A DNA stretch of 64,000 bases from Paraglaciecola sp. (GCA_009993955.1 JAACSL010000010.1:58322-122321); one strand, 5' to 3'. Shown: positions 19,473-28,355, counted from the first letter of the stretch. Made by a program: numbers and translations. The notes: generated from the sequence alone by a model not told the origin.

Positions 19473-20243
19473 GTGACGTTACATATTAGCCCTATTCACG
19501 CATTTCAAGACAATTACATTTGGTGCCTATACTCGGGAAAACATGGCGTGGTGGTTGACCCCGGCGATGCCAAGCCAGTGCTGGCATTTTTTAAAGAACA
19601 TGGACTGACCCTCAGTGACATTTTGTTGACCCATCATCATTGGGATCATACCAATGGTCTACCAGAGCTAGTTGCTGCCTTTAGTAATGTTAAAGTATGG
19701 GGGCCACACAGTGACAAGATCCACGGTATTGATTGTGTATTGGGCGAAGGCGACATGGTTTCATTGCCCAGCATTGCCTGCGATTTTTCAGTCATAGAGG
19801 TACCCGGTCACACCCTTGATCATATTGCTTATTATGGCTCTGCCGGGTTGTTCTGCGGTGATACCTTGTTTTCTGCAGGATGTGGACGTTTATTTGAAGG
19901 TAGTCCTGCGCAAATGGAACATAGTCTGGCCAAACTCCGTGCCTTGCCCCCTGCAACCAACGTGTTTTGCACCCACGAATACACCCTCGCCAACTTAAAA
20001 TTTGCCACTACAGTGGAACCTTTAAACACCGACTTGCTCGAATACCAGCGCTGGGCTATTGCTCAACGTGAGCAACATAAACCGACTTTACCCTCAACCT
20101 TGGCAAAAGAACTGGCGGTGAATCCTTTTTTACGTTGCCAGCAACCACCTGTGATGACAGCCGTGAATCAGCACTGGAATACACAGCAAGCAGGCGAGCA
20201 CAGTGTGTTCGCAGGATTAAGGCGCTGGAAAGATCAATTTTAA
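19473..20243 (+). CDS. gloB: Hydroxyacylglutathione hydrolase (glyoxalase II)
   Basis: This 256-residue metallo-beta-lactamase-fold enzyme hydrolyses S-D-lactoylglutathione to lactate and glutathione, the second step of methylglyoxal detoxification. The binuclear metal motif is HHHWDH in 'LLTHHHWDHTNG', with further ligands in 'PGHTLDHIAYY', 'FCGDTLFSAGCGRLFEG' and 'FCTHEYT'. The C-terminal part has the family's substrate-binding region ('LPSTLAKELAVNPFLR'). The start is a GTG at 19473 with AAGG upstream. Confidence 0.96.
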   Translation: MTLHISPIHAFQDNYIWCLYSGKHGVVVDPGDAKPVLAFFKEHGLTLSDILLTHHHWDHTNGLPELVAAFSNVKVWGPHSDKIHGIDCVLGEGDMVSLPSIACDFSVIEVPGHTLDHIAYYGSAGLFCGDTLFSAGCGRLFEGSPAQMEHSLAKLRALPPATNVFCTHEYTLANLKFATTVEPLNTDLLEYQRWAIAQREQHKPTLPSTLAKELAVNPFLRCQQPPVMTAVNQHWNTQQAGEHSVFAGLRRWKDQF

Positions 20244-20320
20244 TCGGTAGAATGCCGACTATAGCCAAAACGCTAAGTTGACTTGGTTACCCATGAATAA
20301 ATAAAAACAAGGAAGCGCGA

Positions 20321-21988
20321 GTGCGATTCAATAAAATTATAACAATACTATCCTTGAGTGTCGGCCTTGCAGCCTGTCAACTGACCCCACAAGACAGTGC
20401 CGTCAGTGAGCAACTTGAACAAGAACATGAAATTGCGGAACAAATAGCACTGACCTGTGAAGAATCAAATGAGCAAGTAGCTGACTTATTTGATTGTGAG
20501 TCAGCCAAGTCTGGCACCATCCCAGTGACTCATCCTAACGAGGAACTATTACTCGATCTGCCCATTGACGAGGAACAAAGTGCCCTCGTTCGTTCACCCG
20601 ACGACATCTGGCAACGTATTCGCGGGCAATTACAATTCGAGGTGATAGACGATAAACGGGTAAGTGAACAACGTGATTGGTATTTGCGTCATCCTGACTA
20701 CATGCAACGCGTTGCCAACCGTGCAAAACCGTTTTTATATTTGATTGTCGACGAAATTGAACGACAGGACATGCCCTTAGAGCTGGCGTTATTGCCGATT
20801 GTCGAAAGTGCCTTTGATCCTTTTGCGTATTCTCATGGTCGAGCGGCTGGTATGTGGCAGTTTATTCCGTCCACAGGCAAACGTTTTGGCATGAAACAAA
20901 ATTGGTGGTACGACGGCCGTCGTGATGTCGTAGCCTCAACCAAGGGGGCAATGGCCTACCTTAATTATTTACTTAAGATGTTCGACGGTGATTGGTTGCA
21001 TGCTTTGGCTGCATACAACAGCGGCGAAGGACGTGTACTAAGTGCCATAAAAAAGAATAAAAAAGCCAATATTGCCACTGATTTTTGGTCCTTAGACTTA
21101 CCTAAGGAAACGCGTGCCTACGTGCCAAAACTGTTGGCCCTAGCAGACATTCTGCAACACAGTGAAGCATATGGGTTTAGTTGGCCACAAATCGAAAACA
21201 AAGCGTTCACCCAACGTGTCGACATCGGATCACAAATTGATCTTGCCCTTGCCGCTGACATGGCAGGTTTAAGCATCAAAGAATTGCATGCCTTGAATCC
21301 CGGTTACAACCGATGGGCCACTGATCCAGATGGGCCTTATGCATTATTACTACCCGTTGAAAATGTCGCGCAGTTCAGTGAGGCGCTAGCTCTCACCGAT
21401 AGCAAAGACCGGCTTAATTGGGTGAGACATAAAGTAAAAAGTGGTGATAGCTTGTTGAAGATTGCCGATAAATATCACACCACCGTGGATATTATTGCAC
21501 AAGTCAACGAGCTCAAAGGCAACATGATCCGCACGGGTGATTTTTTAGTGATCCCAGTCGCCTTAAAATCCTTAGATGCTTACAGTTTGTCACAAGAACA
21601 GCGTTTAGCCTCCATTCAGTCGCATAAAAACGGCAACGTCAAAGTCAACCATACGGTGAAAAATGGCGATACCCTGTGGGACATCAGCCGCAAATACAAA
21701 GTTGACTTACGCAGTTTGGCGAAGTGGAACGGTATGGCCCCCAAAGATCCCTTGATGCCCGGTAAAGACTTAGTGGTTTGGTTAGATAAAGCCAGTAGCA
21801 ACAAAACCACAAATTCAGTCATGCGTAAGCTCACCTATACCGTTCGTAGTGGGGATTCATTAGCGCATATCGCCAGTAAATTTAAAGTCACTGTCAAAGA
21901 TTTGATCGCGTGGAACCAGTTAAGTAGCAAAAAATACTTACAACCCGGACAGACCCTGAAAATCATTGTTGATGTCACCCGCACGTAA
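20321..21988 (+). CDS. mltD: Membrane-bound lytic murein transglycosylase D
   Basis: This 555-residue lipoprotein has a lipobox ending LAAC (Cys19). The lysozyme-like SLT domain spans about 135-280: the catalytic Glu is in LPIVESAFDPFAYS, then 'GRAAGMWQFIPSTGKRFGM' and 'ALAAYNSGEGRV'. Three LysM repeats follow, starting near VRHKVKSGDSL (about 365), NHTVKNGDTLWDI (about 442) and TYTVRSGDSLAHI (about 503), which anchor it to peptidoglycan. It cleaves glycan strands to 1,6-anhydromuropeptides. The GTG start is preceded by AAGGAAGCG. gloB-mltD adjacency matches E. coli. Confidence 0.96.
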   Translation: MRFNKIITILSLSVGLAACQLTPQDSAVSEQLEQEHEIAEQIALTCEESNEQVADLFDCESAKSGTIPVTHPNEELLLDLPIDEEQSALVRSPDDIWQRIRGQLQFEVIDDKRVSEQRDWYLRHPDYMQRVANRAKPFLYLIVDEIERQDMPLELALLPIVESAFDPFAYSHGRAAGMWQFIPSTGKRFGMKQNWWYDGRRDVVASTKGAMAYLNYLLKMFDGDWLHALAAYNSGEGRVLSAIKKNKKANIATDFWSLDLPKETRAYVPKLLALADILQHSEAYGFSWPQIENKAFTQRVDIGSQIDLALAADMAGLSIKELHALNPGYNRWATDPDGPYALLLPVENVAQFSEALALTDSKDRLNWVRHKVKSGDSLLKIADKYHTTVDIIAQVNELKGNMIRTGDFLVIPVALKSLDAYSLSQEQRLASIQSHKNGNVKVNHTVKNGDTLWDISRKYKVDLRSLAKWNGMAPKDPLMPGKDLVVWLDKASSNKTTNSVMRKLTYTVRSGDSLAHIASKFKVTVKDLIAWNQLSSKKYLQPGQTLKIIVDVTRT

Positions 21989-22018
21989 TGACTGATACGG
22001 GCAACATTGAGCTAGTTC

Positions 22019-23050
22019 GTGTTTAAGTTCAGTTATTCACAACTCAAAAAAAGCCATGAAGGGCCATGGCTTGCCCTTGATTTAATCATGCTAGGTTTGT
22101 TGATAATCAACCTAGTATGGATCATTCTAGACGCCTTGTTTGCCAGCCAGTTTATCCAAGACGCACTGCTGTCACTTTATGCCCCCTTTGTAGAGGCTTA
22201 CCTGCCGATTCATCGCAATTTCGCCATCATCGACTTAGTCTTTGTGGCCATATTCTTAAGTGAGTTTTGTTTACGTTGGGGCGTAGCCGTGGTGCGTAAA
22301 GAATACATGCGTTGGTACTTTTTCCCCTTTATTCACTGGTATGACTTAATTGGCTGTATTCCTTTAGGTGGTATGCGGATTTTCCGCTTTTTGCGGGTAT
22401 TTTCTATTTTGTATCGCCTACAAAAGTATCAAATCATTGATTTACGCCAAACCGCTGCCTATCGCTTCATCGCATTTTATTATGATGTATTGGTGGAAGA
22501 ATTAAGCGACCGGATTGTGGTTAAAGTGCTAAGTGATGCCCAAAAAGACATCGCCGCAGGCTCCCCTTTACTCGAAGATATCAGTCGTAACGTCTTAGCC
22601 AGTCGTCTGCCGGTGCTGAGTCAATGGCTGGCTGCTGTCATGGTGCATATTGGTGAATCGGTGCAAGACGTCAAACATGGTCAAGCCATACGTGACCACG
22701 TGCAACGCAGTGTGGGTAAAGCCGTGCGCGGCAATAGCCAAGTCTCGAGCCTAGGCATCGTGCCTTTTCTGGGCAGTAGCATCGAACGCACTTTAGAAAA
22801 TGCCGTCACCGATATTGTCACACAATCCTTGGTCAATTTACTCAAAGATGTCACCGCCACTCAAATCGGTGATTTTCTCGACCATGGTTTAAGCAGTTTT
22901 TCCAGCGACGATACAAAGCTCGATCATGAGATGGTATTGATCGTTAACGAATGCTTGGAACTGGTGAAACAACATGTGGGACAACAACGCTGGAAGTCTG
23001 CGTTTGATACGCCCGCGCAAAATAAGGCCGCACCCAGCGGATTGAGTTAA
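22019..23050 (+). CDS. Voltage-sensor-like (ion-transport family) membrane protein without a pore
   Basis: This 343-residue protein has four hydrophobic segments near 17-41, 68-88, 104-116 and 120-138. The fourth has arginines at 120, 123, 126 and 133 in 'MRIFRFLRVFSILYR', the every-third-residue pattern of an S4 voltage sensor, and acidic residues lie in segments 2 and 3 (E82, D109). No S5-pore-S6 follows. Instead about 200 polar residues, probably cytosolic, run to the end, with glycine and valine-rich helices ('SLVNLLKDVTATQIGDFLDHGL'). Related proteins are labelled ion transporter in marine gammaproteobacteria, but a channel function is not shown. The start is a GTG at 22019, 30 bases after mltD. 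Confidence 0.65.
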   Translation: MFKFSYSQLKKSHEGPWLALDLIMLGLLIINLVWIILDALFASQFIQDALLSLYAPFVEAYLPIHRNFAIIDLVFVAIFLSEFCLRWGVAVVRKEYMRWYFFPFIHWYDLIGCIPLGGMRIFRFLRVFSILYRLQKYQIIDLRQTAAYRFIAFYYDVLVEELSDRIVVKVLSDAQKDIAAGSPLLEDISRNVLASRLPVLSQWLAAVMVHIGESVQDVKHGQAIRDHVQRSVGKAVRGNSQVSSLGIVPFLGSSIERTLENAVTDIVTQSLVNLLKDVTATQIGDFLDHGLSSFSSDDTKLDHEMVLIVNECLELVKQHVGQQRWKSAFDTPAQNKAAPSGLS

Positions 23051-23079
23051 GCAACTGCAGCGATAGTAAGGAAAAACTG

Positions 23080-23538
23080 ATGCCTATTTTAGCCCTGAAG
23101 ATCCCACCTGTTGCTGTGCTGTTGATTGCCTTACTTATGGCCTTTGCTTTGTGTTACCTACCTTTGGGTGCTCTTGACTTCCAAACACCAAACTTATTGC
23201 CATGGGTCGTGGCGGTACTCGGTGTATTTGTTGCCATTGCTGGCGTGTGGGAATTCCGCCGCGCCAGTACCACAGTCAATCCAACAACACCCGACAAAGC
23301 CAGTCAATTGGTCAGCGGCGGCATCTATCGTTTTACACGCAACCCCATGTACCTTGGCATGGCTCTAGTACTCGTGGCGTGGATTATCAAACTAGGCTGT
23401 GGCTGGAGTATGCTTGCCCTTCCCTTTTTTGTTTGCTACCTCACCATTTTCCAGATCAAACCGGAAGAACAAGCGATGGAAAAACTGTTTGGTGAGTCCT
23501 ATCGCAACTACCGGTTGCGTGTGCGGCGTTGGCTTTAA
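23080..23538 (+). CDS. Small membrane methyltransferase of the ICMT/PEMT superfamily
   Basis: This 152-residue protein has four hydrophobic helices and the family hallmark 'GGIYRFTRNPMYLGMALVLV', followed by 'PEEQAMEKLFGESYRNY' and 'RVRRWL' at the end. The C-terminal R-x-P-x-Y and EE residues form the SAM site in isoprenylcysteine and phospholipid methyltransferases. Bacterial members methylate unknown membrane or lipid substrates. It lies 29 bases after the voltage-sensor-like gene on the same strand and is probably co-transcribed, with GGAAA as the ribosome site. Confidence 0.8.
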   Translation: MPILALKIPPVAVLLIALLMAFALCYLPLGALDFQTPNLLPWVVAVLGVFVAIAGVWEFRRASTTVNPTTPDKASQLVSGGIYRFTRNPMYLGMALVLVAWIIKLGCGWSMLALPFFVCYLTIFQIKPEEQAMEKLFGESYRNYRLRVRRWL

Positions 23539-23607
23539 CCCCCAGCGCCAAAATACAACAAAGGGTTGATAGTCGCCCCCTTGCTAAAGCGAAACCTTAG
23601 CTACACA

Positions 23608-25062
23608 TTACCCTGGCCCGGCGCCCGCATTAATCACAGTCGGTTCAAATTGAGTACCGGCTCGGGTGGCAGATAAACGATAGCCATTAGCCAAGTTACC
23701 GTCGTGGCAATCCAAGCGGTTTTTAATACAATTATCGAGGATTGCCTGCATCACCTCTGGGTGCCACGCGTTAAACCAATCAGCGTGCAACGATAGGCCA
23801 CCTGGCACAACATTATTGGGGTGATAGCTGTCAGCTGCTAGTTTCCAGCCTCGACTACTCTGTGTTTGTGGCTCATACACCTCTGGTTTTACCCCAAAAG
23901 CATAGTGGTAACTGGGCCTTACCAACGCAACGGGATGACTACTTGGGCAATGTGTACCTTGTCCTTGACCCTCATTGATTGGGTAAGCCATATGACTTTT
24001 ATGATCGGCCGAGTCGAGATCGCTACCGTTCCAACAGCTCGGGAAAAAAATATCCATACGCAGTCTATCGGGGGCGACGCATTCAGGAATACTTGCGCTA
24101 AAACGTGGGTTAGTTGCATCGTCTGATCCCCATGATTGGCAATGCCAACGCACAATCGACGTGTCTTGTTGCATACCAGGTTGCCCCATGTGATCCCCCG
24201 CTATCATACGCAAGCCGACGGGTACTGGCTGTATTGCGTTCACGTCATCGATGCCCGCCGAATAATAAAATATTTCATGGGCGTCTTCGTCGTTACCCAC
24301 CACCGCAGGCACCATCTGCCATTGCGGTTCACCTTGTTCATCGTAAACCGCTTCACCTGTCTGCAGGTTGTAAACAGGGGCCAGCAATGCTGGGATCCAA
24401 TAAGCAGATAAATTCAGTTTGTTGCCCTGGCAACTCGACTCACCCTCTGTAAACAATGATGTGCTGGTGGATTGATGGTCGGCCAAGGTATTGCCGTAAA
24501 AGCGGTGCAAATGAGCGGCATTTTCCTGCCCTGGAAAGACAATAGGGTCGTTGTAACTGGCGTGGGCAAAATCACAGTTAATGCGAAAAATACCACGCCA
24601 ACTGTTGGGCGCTACTGCAGCAGGTTGCACGGTGGTTTTAATTAAGTCTGCTGGTGTATCTTGCCCTAGTGGCTGGCTAAACAGTGATTGCACTGTCCAA
24701 CTATAAGTAAACGCTTCACTTTGTTGACCTACGTCATTGCTAGCCACCACGCTAATAAGGTGTTCACCCACCGCAAGGGGCATAACAGTCAGTGGGCTTT
24801 GGCAATGATCCACTGTAGCGCCGTCTACTACACATAGGTATTGGGTGGCGAGGGAGGCATTAAATTCAAAAATTGCATAAGCCTGAGTGGTCAAGGCTTC
24901 CGGCTTGGTTTGCACAATTAAGTCAAGGCTTTCTGTTTGGTTTTGTTGAGTTGTTGAGGCTGAGGTCACGGGATCTGTGGAGCTTTGCCCACCGCCACAC
25001 GCAGTTAACACAGTGCTTAAGCTCAGTATTATTGTTAGGGGTGCTATCGTTTTTATGTACAT
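23608..25062 (-). CDS. DUF1996 lipoprotein
   Basis: This 484-residue protein has a lipobox LTAC (Cys22) followed by a Ser/Thr/Gln-rich linker. Residues about 45-130 form an Ig/Big-like region ('AVGEHLISVVASNDVGQQSEAF'). From about 150 the DUF1996 domain begins: 'GIFRINCDFAHASYNDPIVFPG' (in parts FRINCDFAHAS and DPIVFPG), 'AAHLHRFYGNT', 'YWIPALLAPVYN', 'FFPSCWNGSDLDSADHKSHMAYP' (FFPSCWNG, DHKSHMAYP) and 'LSLHADWFNAWHPEVM'. DUF1996 is widespread in fungi and actinobacteria and of unknown function; the invariant His and Cys suggest metal binding or an enzyme. A GGAAAG site precedes the ATG. Confidence 0.82.
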   Translation of the reverse strand: MYIKTIAPLTIILSLSTVLTACGGGQSSTDPVTSASTTQQNQTESLDLIVQTKPEALTTQAYAIFEFNASLATQYLCVVDGATVDHCQSPLTVMPLAVGEHLISVVASNDVGQQSEAFTYSWTVQSLFSQPLGQDTPADLIKTTVQPAAVAPNSWRGIFRINCDFAHASYNDPIVFPGQENAAHLHRFYGNTLADHQSTSTSLFTEGESSCQGNKLNLSAYWIPALLAPVYNLQTGEAVYDEQGEPQWQMVPAVVGNDEDAHEIFYYSAGIDDVNAIQPVPVGLRMIAGDHMGQPGMQQDTSIVRWHCQSWGSDDATNPRFSASIPECVAPDRLRMDIFFPSCWNGSDLDSADHKSHMAYPINEGQGQGTHCPSSHPVALVRPSYHYAFGVKPEVYEPQTQSSRGWKLAADSYHPNNVVPGGLSLHADWFNAWHPEVMQAILDNCIKNRLDCHDGNLANGYRLSATRAGTQFEPTVINAGAGPG

Positions 25063-25190
25063 GTACTTTCCTTTTCATTCACGCTTGCAGTGCTATTCAC
25101 TTGCGTATCAAGTCGTCGAAGAAAGCATAAAGATTTGAATGTAAAGTAACGCCAAGGGAATGTAATGTTTTAGTAAAGCTTGGCGCCAGT

Positions 25191-25220
25191 GGCATGGCAT
25201 GGCATGGTATGGCATGGCAT
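25191..25220. repeat. Six tandem GGCAT pentamers
   Basis: Six consecutive five-base units read GGCAT three times, GGTAT once, then GGCAT twice. They lie about 130 bases upstream of the DUF1996 start and are not inside any plausible gene. Arrays like this can slip during replication and vary in copy number. Confidence 0.8.
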
Positions 25221-25229
25221 GAGGTGCCA

Positions 25230-25247
25230 CACAAGGCAGGCCTTGTG
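25230..25247. repeat. Short inverted repeat beside the pentamer array
   Basis: CACAAGGC and GCCTTGTG are separated by AG, nine bases after the pentamer array. The two-base spacing allows a tight hairpin or a regulator site. No T-run follows on either strand, so a terminator for cysS is not supported. Confidence 0.4.
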
Positions 25248-25318
25248 GAGTCCTTAATGCTATGGATGTGAGCCTTACTTATTAATACTTTCTTATCAGC
25301 ATCAGTAAGGCGCCTGTA

Positions 25319-25372
25319 ACTTAACTATTCGAGATAACTTAACTAGCCGCGATGACTTAGCTATCCGCGACG
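25319..25372. repeat. Three tandem 18-bp units over the cysS stop codon
   Basis: Three 18-base units read ACTTAACTATTCGAGATA, ACTTAACTAGCCGCGATG and ACTTAGCTATCCGCGACG. The third unit holds the last codons and the TAG stop of cysS (minus strand), and the other two repeat this piece, each again carrying a TAG in register. The array looks like a local triplication of the gene's 3' end that drifted afterwards. Confidence 0.75.
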
Positions 25373-26758
25373 CCAACTCGTGCCGTTTGCGCCATCTTCG
25401 AGCACGATGTTTAAGGCTTTTAATGCATCGCGAGCGGCATCAGCAGCCCCCCAATCTTTGGCTGCGCGGGCATCATTGCGTTGTTTGATCAAGGCTTCAA
25501 TTTCCTGCACTTCGCTATCGTCTTGACTTTGACCACTCAGGCCACCTTGCAAAAAATGACTTGGCGCTTGCTGCAATATGCCCAAAATGCCGCCCAATTT
25601 AACCAATACACCCGCTAAATCAGCAGTGTTGCTACCTTGGGCTAATTTGGCTTTGTTTAAATCTCGGGCAAGATCAAACAAAACAGCCATTGCTTCTGGT
25701 GTATTAAAATCATCATCCATGGCAGTATTAAAGCGCTGCACATAATCACCCATGGCAATGTCGACACCCATGTTTGGCGTCGTATCACGCAGTGCCGTAT
25801 AAAGACGCTCTAAGGCCCCTCTTGCTTGTTTGATATTGTCTGCGGAATAACTCAGCTGACTACGATAATGCGCTGACATTAAAAAATACCGCAGGGTTTC
25901 GGCGTCGTAATCTTTGAGTACATCACGCAAAGTGAAAAAGTTGCCGAGGGACTTGGACATTTTTTCTTCATCCACCTGTACCATACCGGTGTGTACCCAG
26001 TAATTCACATAGGGTGTATCGAAAGCACAGCACGATTGCGCCACTTCGTTTTCATGATGTGGGAAAATTAAATCTGAGCCGCCACCATGAATATCGAAAT
26101 GCTCGCCAAGATGTTTATGATTCATCGCCGAACATTCAATGTGCCAGCCGGGTCGTCCCGCCCCCCAGGGTGAGTCCCACTGAGGTTCACCGGGTTTAGC
26201 CGATTTCCACAAGACAAAGTCCATGGCGTCCCGTTTGTCGGTATCAATCTCAACCCGCGATCCCAAATTTAATTGACTGAGGTCTTGTTTACTCAGTTTT
26301 CCATAATCAGCGTAACGCGCTACTTCAAACAATACGTCCCCGGAAGCGGCTTGATAGGCAAAACCCTTATCGATGAGCTGTTGAATAACCATAATGATCT
26401 CGGGCATGTGGGTGGTAACCCGTGGCTCGATATCCGGTTTGAGCAAATTTATGGCGGCAAAATCCTCATGCATCATGGCTATGGTGCGTTCAGTGAGTTG
26501 CTCGGTGGATTCTTGATTTTGTTGGGCACGCTGAATAATTTTGTCATCGACGTCAGTGATGTTTCGCACATAATTCACTGCGTAACCACTAAAGCGCAAA
26601 TAGCGCACCATTAAATCAAAACTTAAGTAGGTGCGAGCGTGCCCCATGTGACTTAAGTCATAGACGGTGATGCCACACACATACATGCCCACTTTGCCTG
26701 CTTGCAACGGTTTGAATTGCTCTTTTTGCCGCGTGAGGGTGTTGTAAATTTGTAACAT
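25361..26758 (-). CDS. cysS: Cysteinyl-tRNA synthetase
   Basis: This 465-residue class I enzyme charges tRNA-Cys. The HIGH-type motif is HMGH in '[16 protein letters not shown]', preceded by the zinc ligand in 'VCGITVYD'. Other zinc ligands are in 'GWHIECSAM' and 'HHENEVAQS'. The KMSKS loop is intact ([11 protein letters not shown]). The C-terminal anticodon-binding region ends RRG. It is divergent from ppiB, the usual gammaproteobacterial arrangement. The stop codon lies inside a three-unit 18-base repeat. Confidence 0.97.
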   Translation of the reverse strand: MLQIYNTLTRQKEQFKPLQAGKVGMYVCGITVYDLSHMGHARTYLSFDLMVRYLRFSGYAVNYVRNITDVDDKIIQRAQQNQESTEQLTERTIAMMHEDFAAINLLKPDIEPRVTTHMPEIIMVIQQLIDKGFAYQAASGDVLFEVARYADYGKLSKQDLSQLNLGSRVEIDTDKRDAMDFVLWKSAKPGEPQWDSPWGAGRPGWHIECSAMNHKHLGEHFDIHGGGSDLIFPHHENEVAQSCCAFDTPYVNYWVHTGMVQVDEEKMSKSLGNFFTLRDVLKDYDAETLRYFLMSAHYRSQLSYSADNIKQARGALERLYTALRDTTPNMGVDIAMGDYVQRFNTAMDDDFNTPEAMAVLFDLARDLNKAKLAQGSNTADLAGVLVKLGGILGILQQAPSHFLQGGLSGQSQDDSEVQEIEALIKQRNDARAAKDWGAADAARDALKALNIVLEDGANGTSWRRG

Positions 26759-26857
26759 TAACCGTTCCTATTCTGCCTGATTGTGTTGATTTCTGTAAAA
26801 ACCGCGATTCTAGCATTGTGAATTCAGCATCGCATTAAGCAATAACGCAGATAGGCT

Positions 26858-26886
26858 TAAAATGTCATTTGGTTTAGTGCTAGAAT
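26858..26886 (+). promoter_or_regulatory. Probable extended -10 promoter for ppiB
   Basis: TGCTAGAAT (-10 hexamer at 26881-26886) followed by the GC-rich GCGCGC discriminator lies 40 bases upstream of the ppiB start. The -35 region (TAAAAT) is poor, as expected for an extended -10 promoter. Confidence 0.45.
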
Positions 26887-26925
26887 GCGCGCTTTGTTTA
26901 TTTATCACAGTGACAAGGTAGCGAT

Positions 26926-27420
26926 ATGGTTAAACTTCATACAAATTACGGGGTAATTACCCTTACATTGTTTGCCGAGAAGGCGCCATTGACCGTGGCC
27001 AACTTTCTGGAATACGTAAAAGAGGGCTTTTACGACAATACTATCTTCCATCGCGTTATCGATGGTTTTATGGTTCAAGGTGGCGGTTTTGCATCAGGCA
27101 TGAAACAAAAACCCACCAAGGCTACCGTGAAGAACGAAGCCAACAATGGTCTTGCCAACAACACTGGAACGGTAGCAATGGCGCGCACCAACGAACCGCA
27201 TTCAGCCACCGCCCAGTTTTTCATCAACGTGAATGACAACAGCTTCCTAAATTTCCGCAGTGAAAGCCCAGACGGTTGGGGTTACTGTGTTTTTGCTGAA
27301 GTATCAGATGGCATGGATGTGGTGAACAAAATCAAACAAGTGAGCACTGGCAATGCCGGTTATCACCAAGATGTGCCCGTTGAAGACGTGGTCATCCAAA
27401 AAGTTGAATTAGTCGACTAG
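26926..27420 (+). CDS. ppiB: Peptidyl-prolyl cis-trans isomerase B (cyclophilin)
   Basis: This 164-residue cytosolic cyclophilin has no signal peptide ([13 protein letters not shown]). The active-site signature is '[16 protein letters not shown]' with the catalytic Arg, followed by '[20 protein letters not shown]'-type sequence ([17 protein letters not shown]) and 'WGYCVFAEV'. It speeds proline isomerisation during folding. Length equals E. coli PpiB (164). It is divergent from cysS and followed by lpxH after a hairpin. Confidence 0.97.
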   Translation: MVKLHTNYGVITLTLFAEKAPLTVANFLEYVKEGFYDNTIFHRVIDGFMVQGGGFASGMKQKPTKATVKNEANNGLANNTGTVAMARTNEPHSATAQFFINVNDNSFLNFRSESPDGWGYCVFAEVSDGMDVVNKIKQVSTGNAGYHQDVPVEDVVIQKVELVD

Positions 27421-27429
27421 GTCTTGCGC

Positions 27430-27452
27430 TGGCCGGATCTAGCATCCGGCCA
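27430..27452 (+). promoter_or_regulatory. Perfect hairpin abutting the lpxH start
   Basis: TGGCCGGAT and ATCCGGCCA form a perfect nine-base stem with a CTAGC loop. It starts nine bases after the ppiB stop and ends two bases before the first lpxH ATG. There is no T-run, so rather than a terminator it may protect the ppiB message or limit ribosome access to lpxH. Confidence 0.5.
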
Positions 27453-27454
27453 AG

Positions 27455-28207
27455 ATGCTTGCCATGCCTCAGCAACCTTTTACTTACTTCATTTCTGACT
27501 TACATCTGAGTGTTGATCGCCCAGATATTAGCCAATGCCTTTTTACATTTTTAGCCGAACAAGCACCAAAAGCACAAGCCCTGTACATATTGGGCGATTT
27601 GTTTGAAGTGTGGATTGGTGACGATGATCTGAGCCCGTTTAATTTGCAGATTGCCGCCGCCTTTAAAGCCTTAGCGGATCAAGGTGTAGCCATCTATTTT
27701 ATTCATGGCAATCGCGATTTCTTATTACGCAAAAGATTTGCCCAACGTGCAGGTTTTACCATACTGCCCGAACAAGTTGTGGTTGACCTGTATGGCACAC
27801 CGACCCTGCTGATGCATGGAGACGAGCTTTGCACCCTGGATATTGCGTATCAACGTTTTCGCAAAAAAGCACGCAGCTGGTGGTGGCCGCGAATAATTCT
27901 CAGCTTGCCCTTAACCACGCGGCGTAAAATAGCCGAAAACGGTCGCAAAAAAAGTCAGCAGAATCTACAAAAACTCAGTGATGACATCATGGATGTAACG
28001 CCCGAAGAAGTGCTCAAAGCCCTGCGTCAGCATGGTGTGACGCGCCTCATTCACGGCCATACTCATCGCCCTGCCGTGCATCAAGTCGATCTTGACGGAC
28101 AAGCTGGCGAACGCATCGTTTTAGGCGATTGGTACGATCAAGGCAGTATATTAAAAGTCGATGCACAGCACTGCGAGCTAACACAGCAGGCCTTTGCTAG
28201 CGCCTAA
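27455..28207 (+). CDS. lpxH: UDP-2,3-diacylglucosamine diphosphatase
   Basis: This 250-residue calcineurin-like phosphoesterase hydrolyses UDP-2,3-diacylglucosamine to lipid X in lipid A synthesis at the inner membrane face. Metal-site motifs are 'FISDLHLS', 'ILGDLFEVWIGDD', 'FIHGNRDFLL', 'LMHGDELC' and 'IHGHTHRPAVH', all intact. A second in-frame ATG at 27464 (MPQQPF) is an equally plausible start, because neither has a good ribosome site and a hairpin occupies the upstream position. ppiB-lpxH order matches E. coli. Confidence 0.95.
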   Translation: MLAMPQQPFTYFISDLHLSVDRPDISQCLFTFLAEQAPKAQALYILGDLFEVWIGDDDLSPFNLQIAAAFKALADQGVAIYFIHGNRDFLLRKRFAQRAGFTILPEQVVVDLYGTPTLLMHGDELCTLDIAYQRFRKKARSWWWPRIILSLPLTTRRKIAENGRKKSQQNLQKLSDDIMDVTPEEVLKALRQHGVTRLIHGHTHRPAVHQVDLDGQAGERIVLGDWYDQGSILKVDAQHCELTQQAFASA

Positions 28208-28300
28208 GCTGCCTTAATATCTCGTTTTATTCCGCCCCTCACGCTATTTTTTAACAATACATCTCTACTCAGATTCGAGACGTTGCAGCAAAGCAAACGT

Positions 28301-28355
28301 GTCATGGTAATGCAGTAAAACTGTCACGCCAGTGTCGCCTAATTGTCAATAATCT
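28301..28355 (+). promoter_or_regulatory. Probable PHO box array upstream of the phosphatase genes
   Basis: Five TGTCA-like half-sites recur every 10-11 bases: TGTCAT (28301), TGCAGT (28312), TGTCAC (28322), TGTCGC (28333) and TGTCAA (28344). PhoB binds direct 7-base repeats spaced 11 apart (CTGTCAT-N4). The pair CTGTCAC-GCCA-GTGTCGC is the best match. A candidate -10 TAATCT follows at 28350. This predicts induction by phosphate starvation. Confidence 0.65.

Noticed and set aside
25191..25220. CRISPR-like or coding phase-variation tract
   Set aside because: The units are only five bases with no spacers, and no open frame crosses the tract; promoter effects are the only reasonable option.
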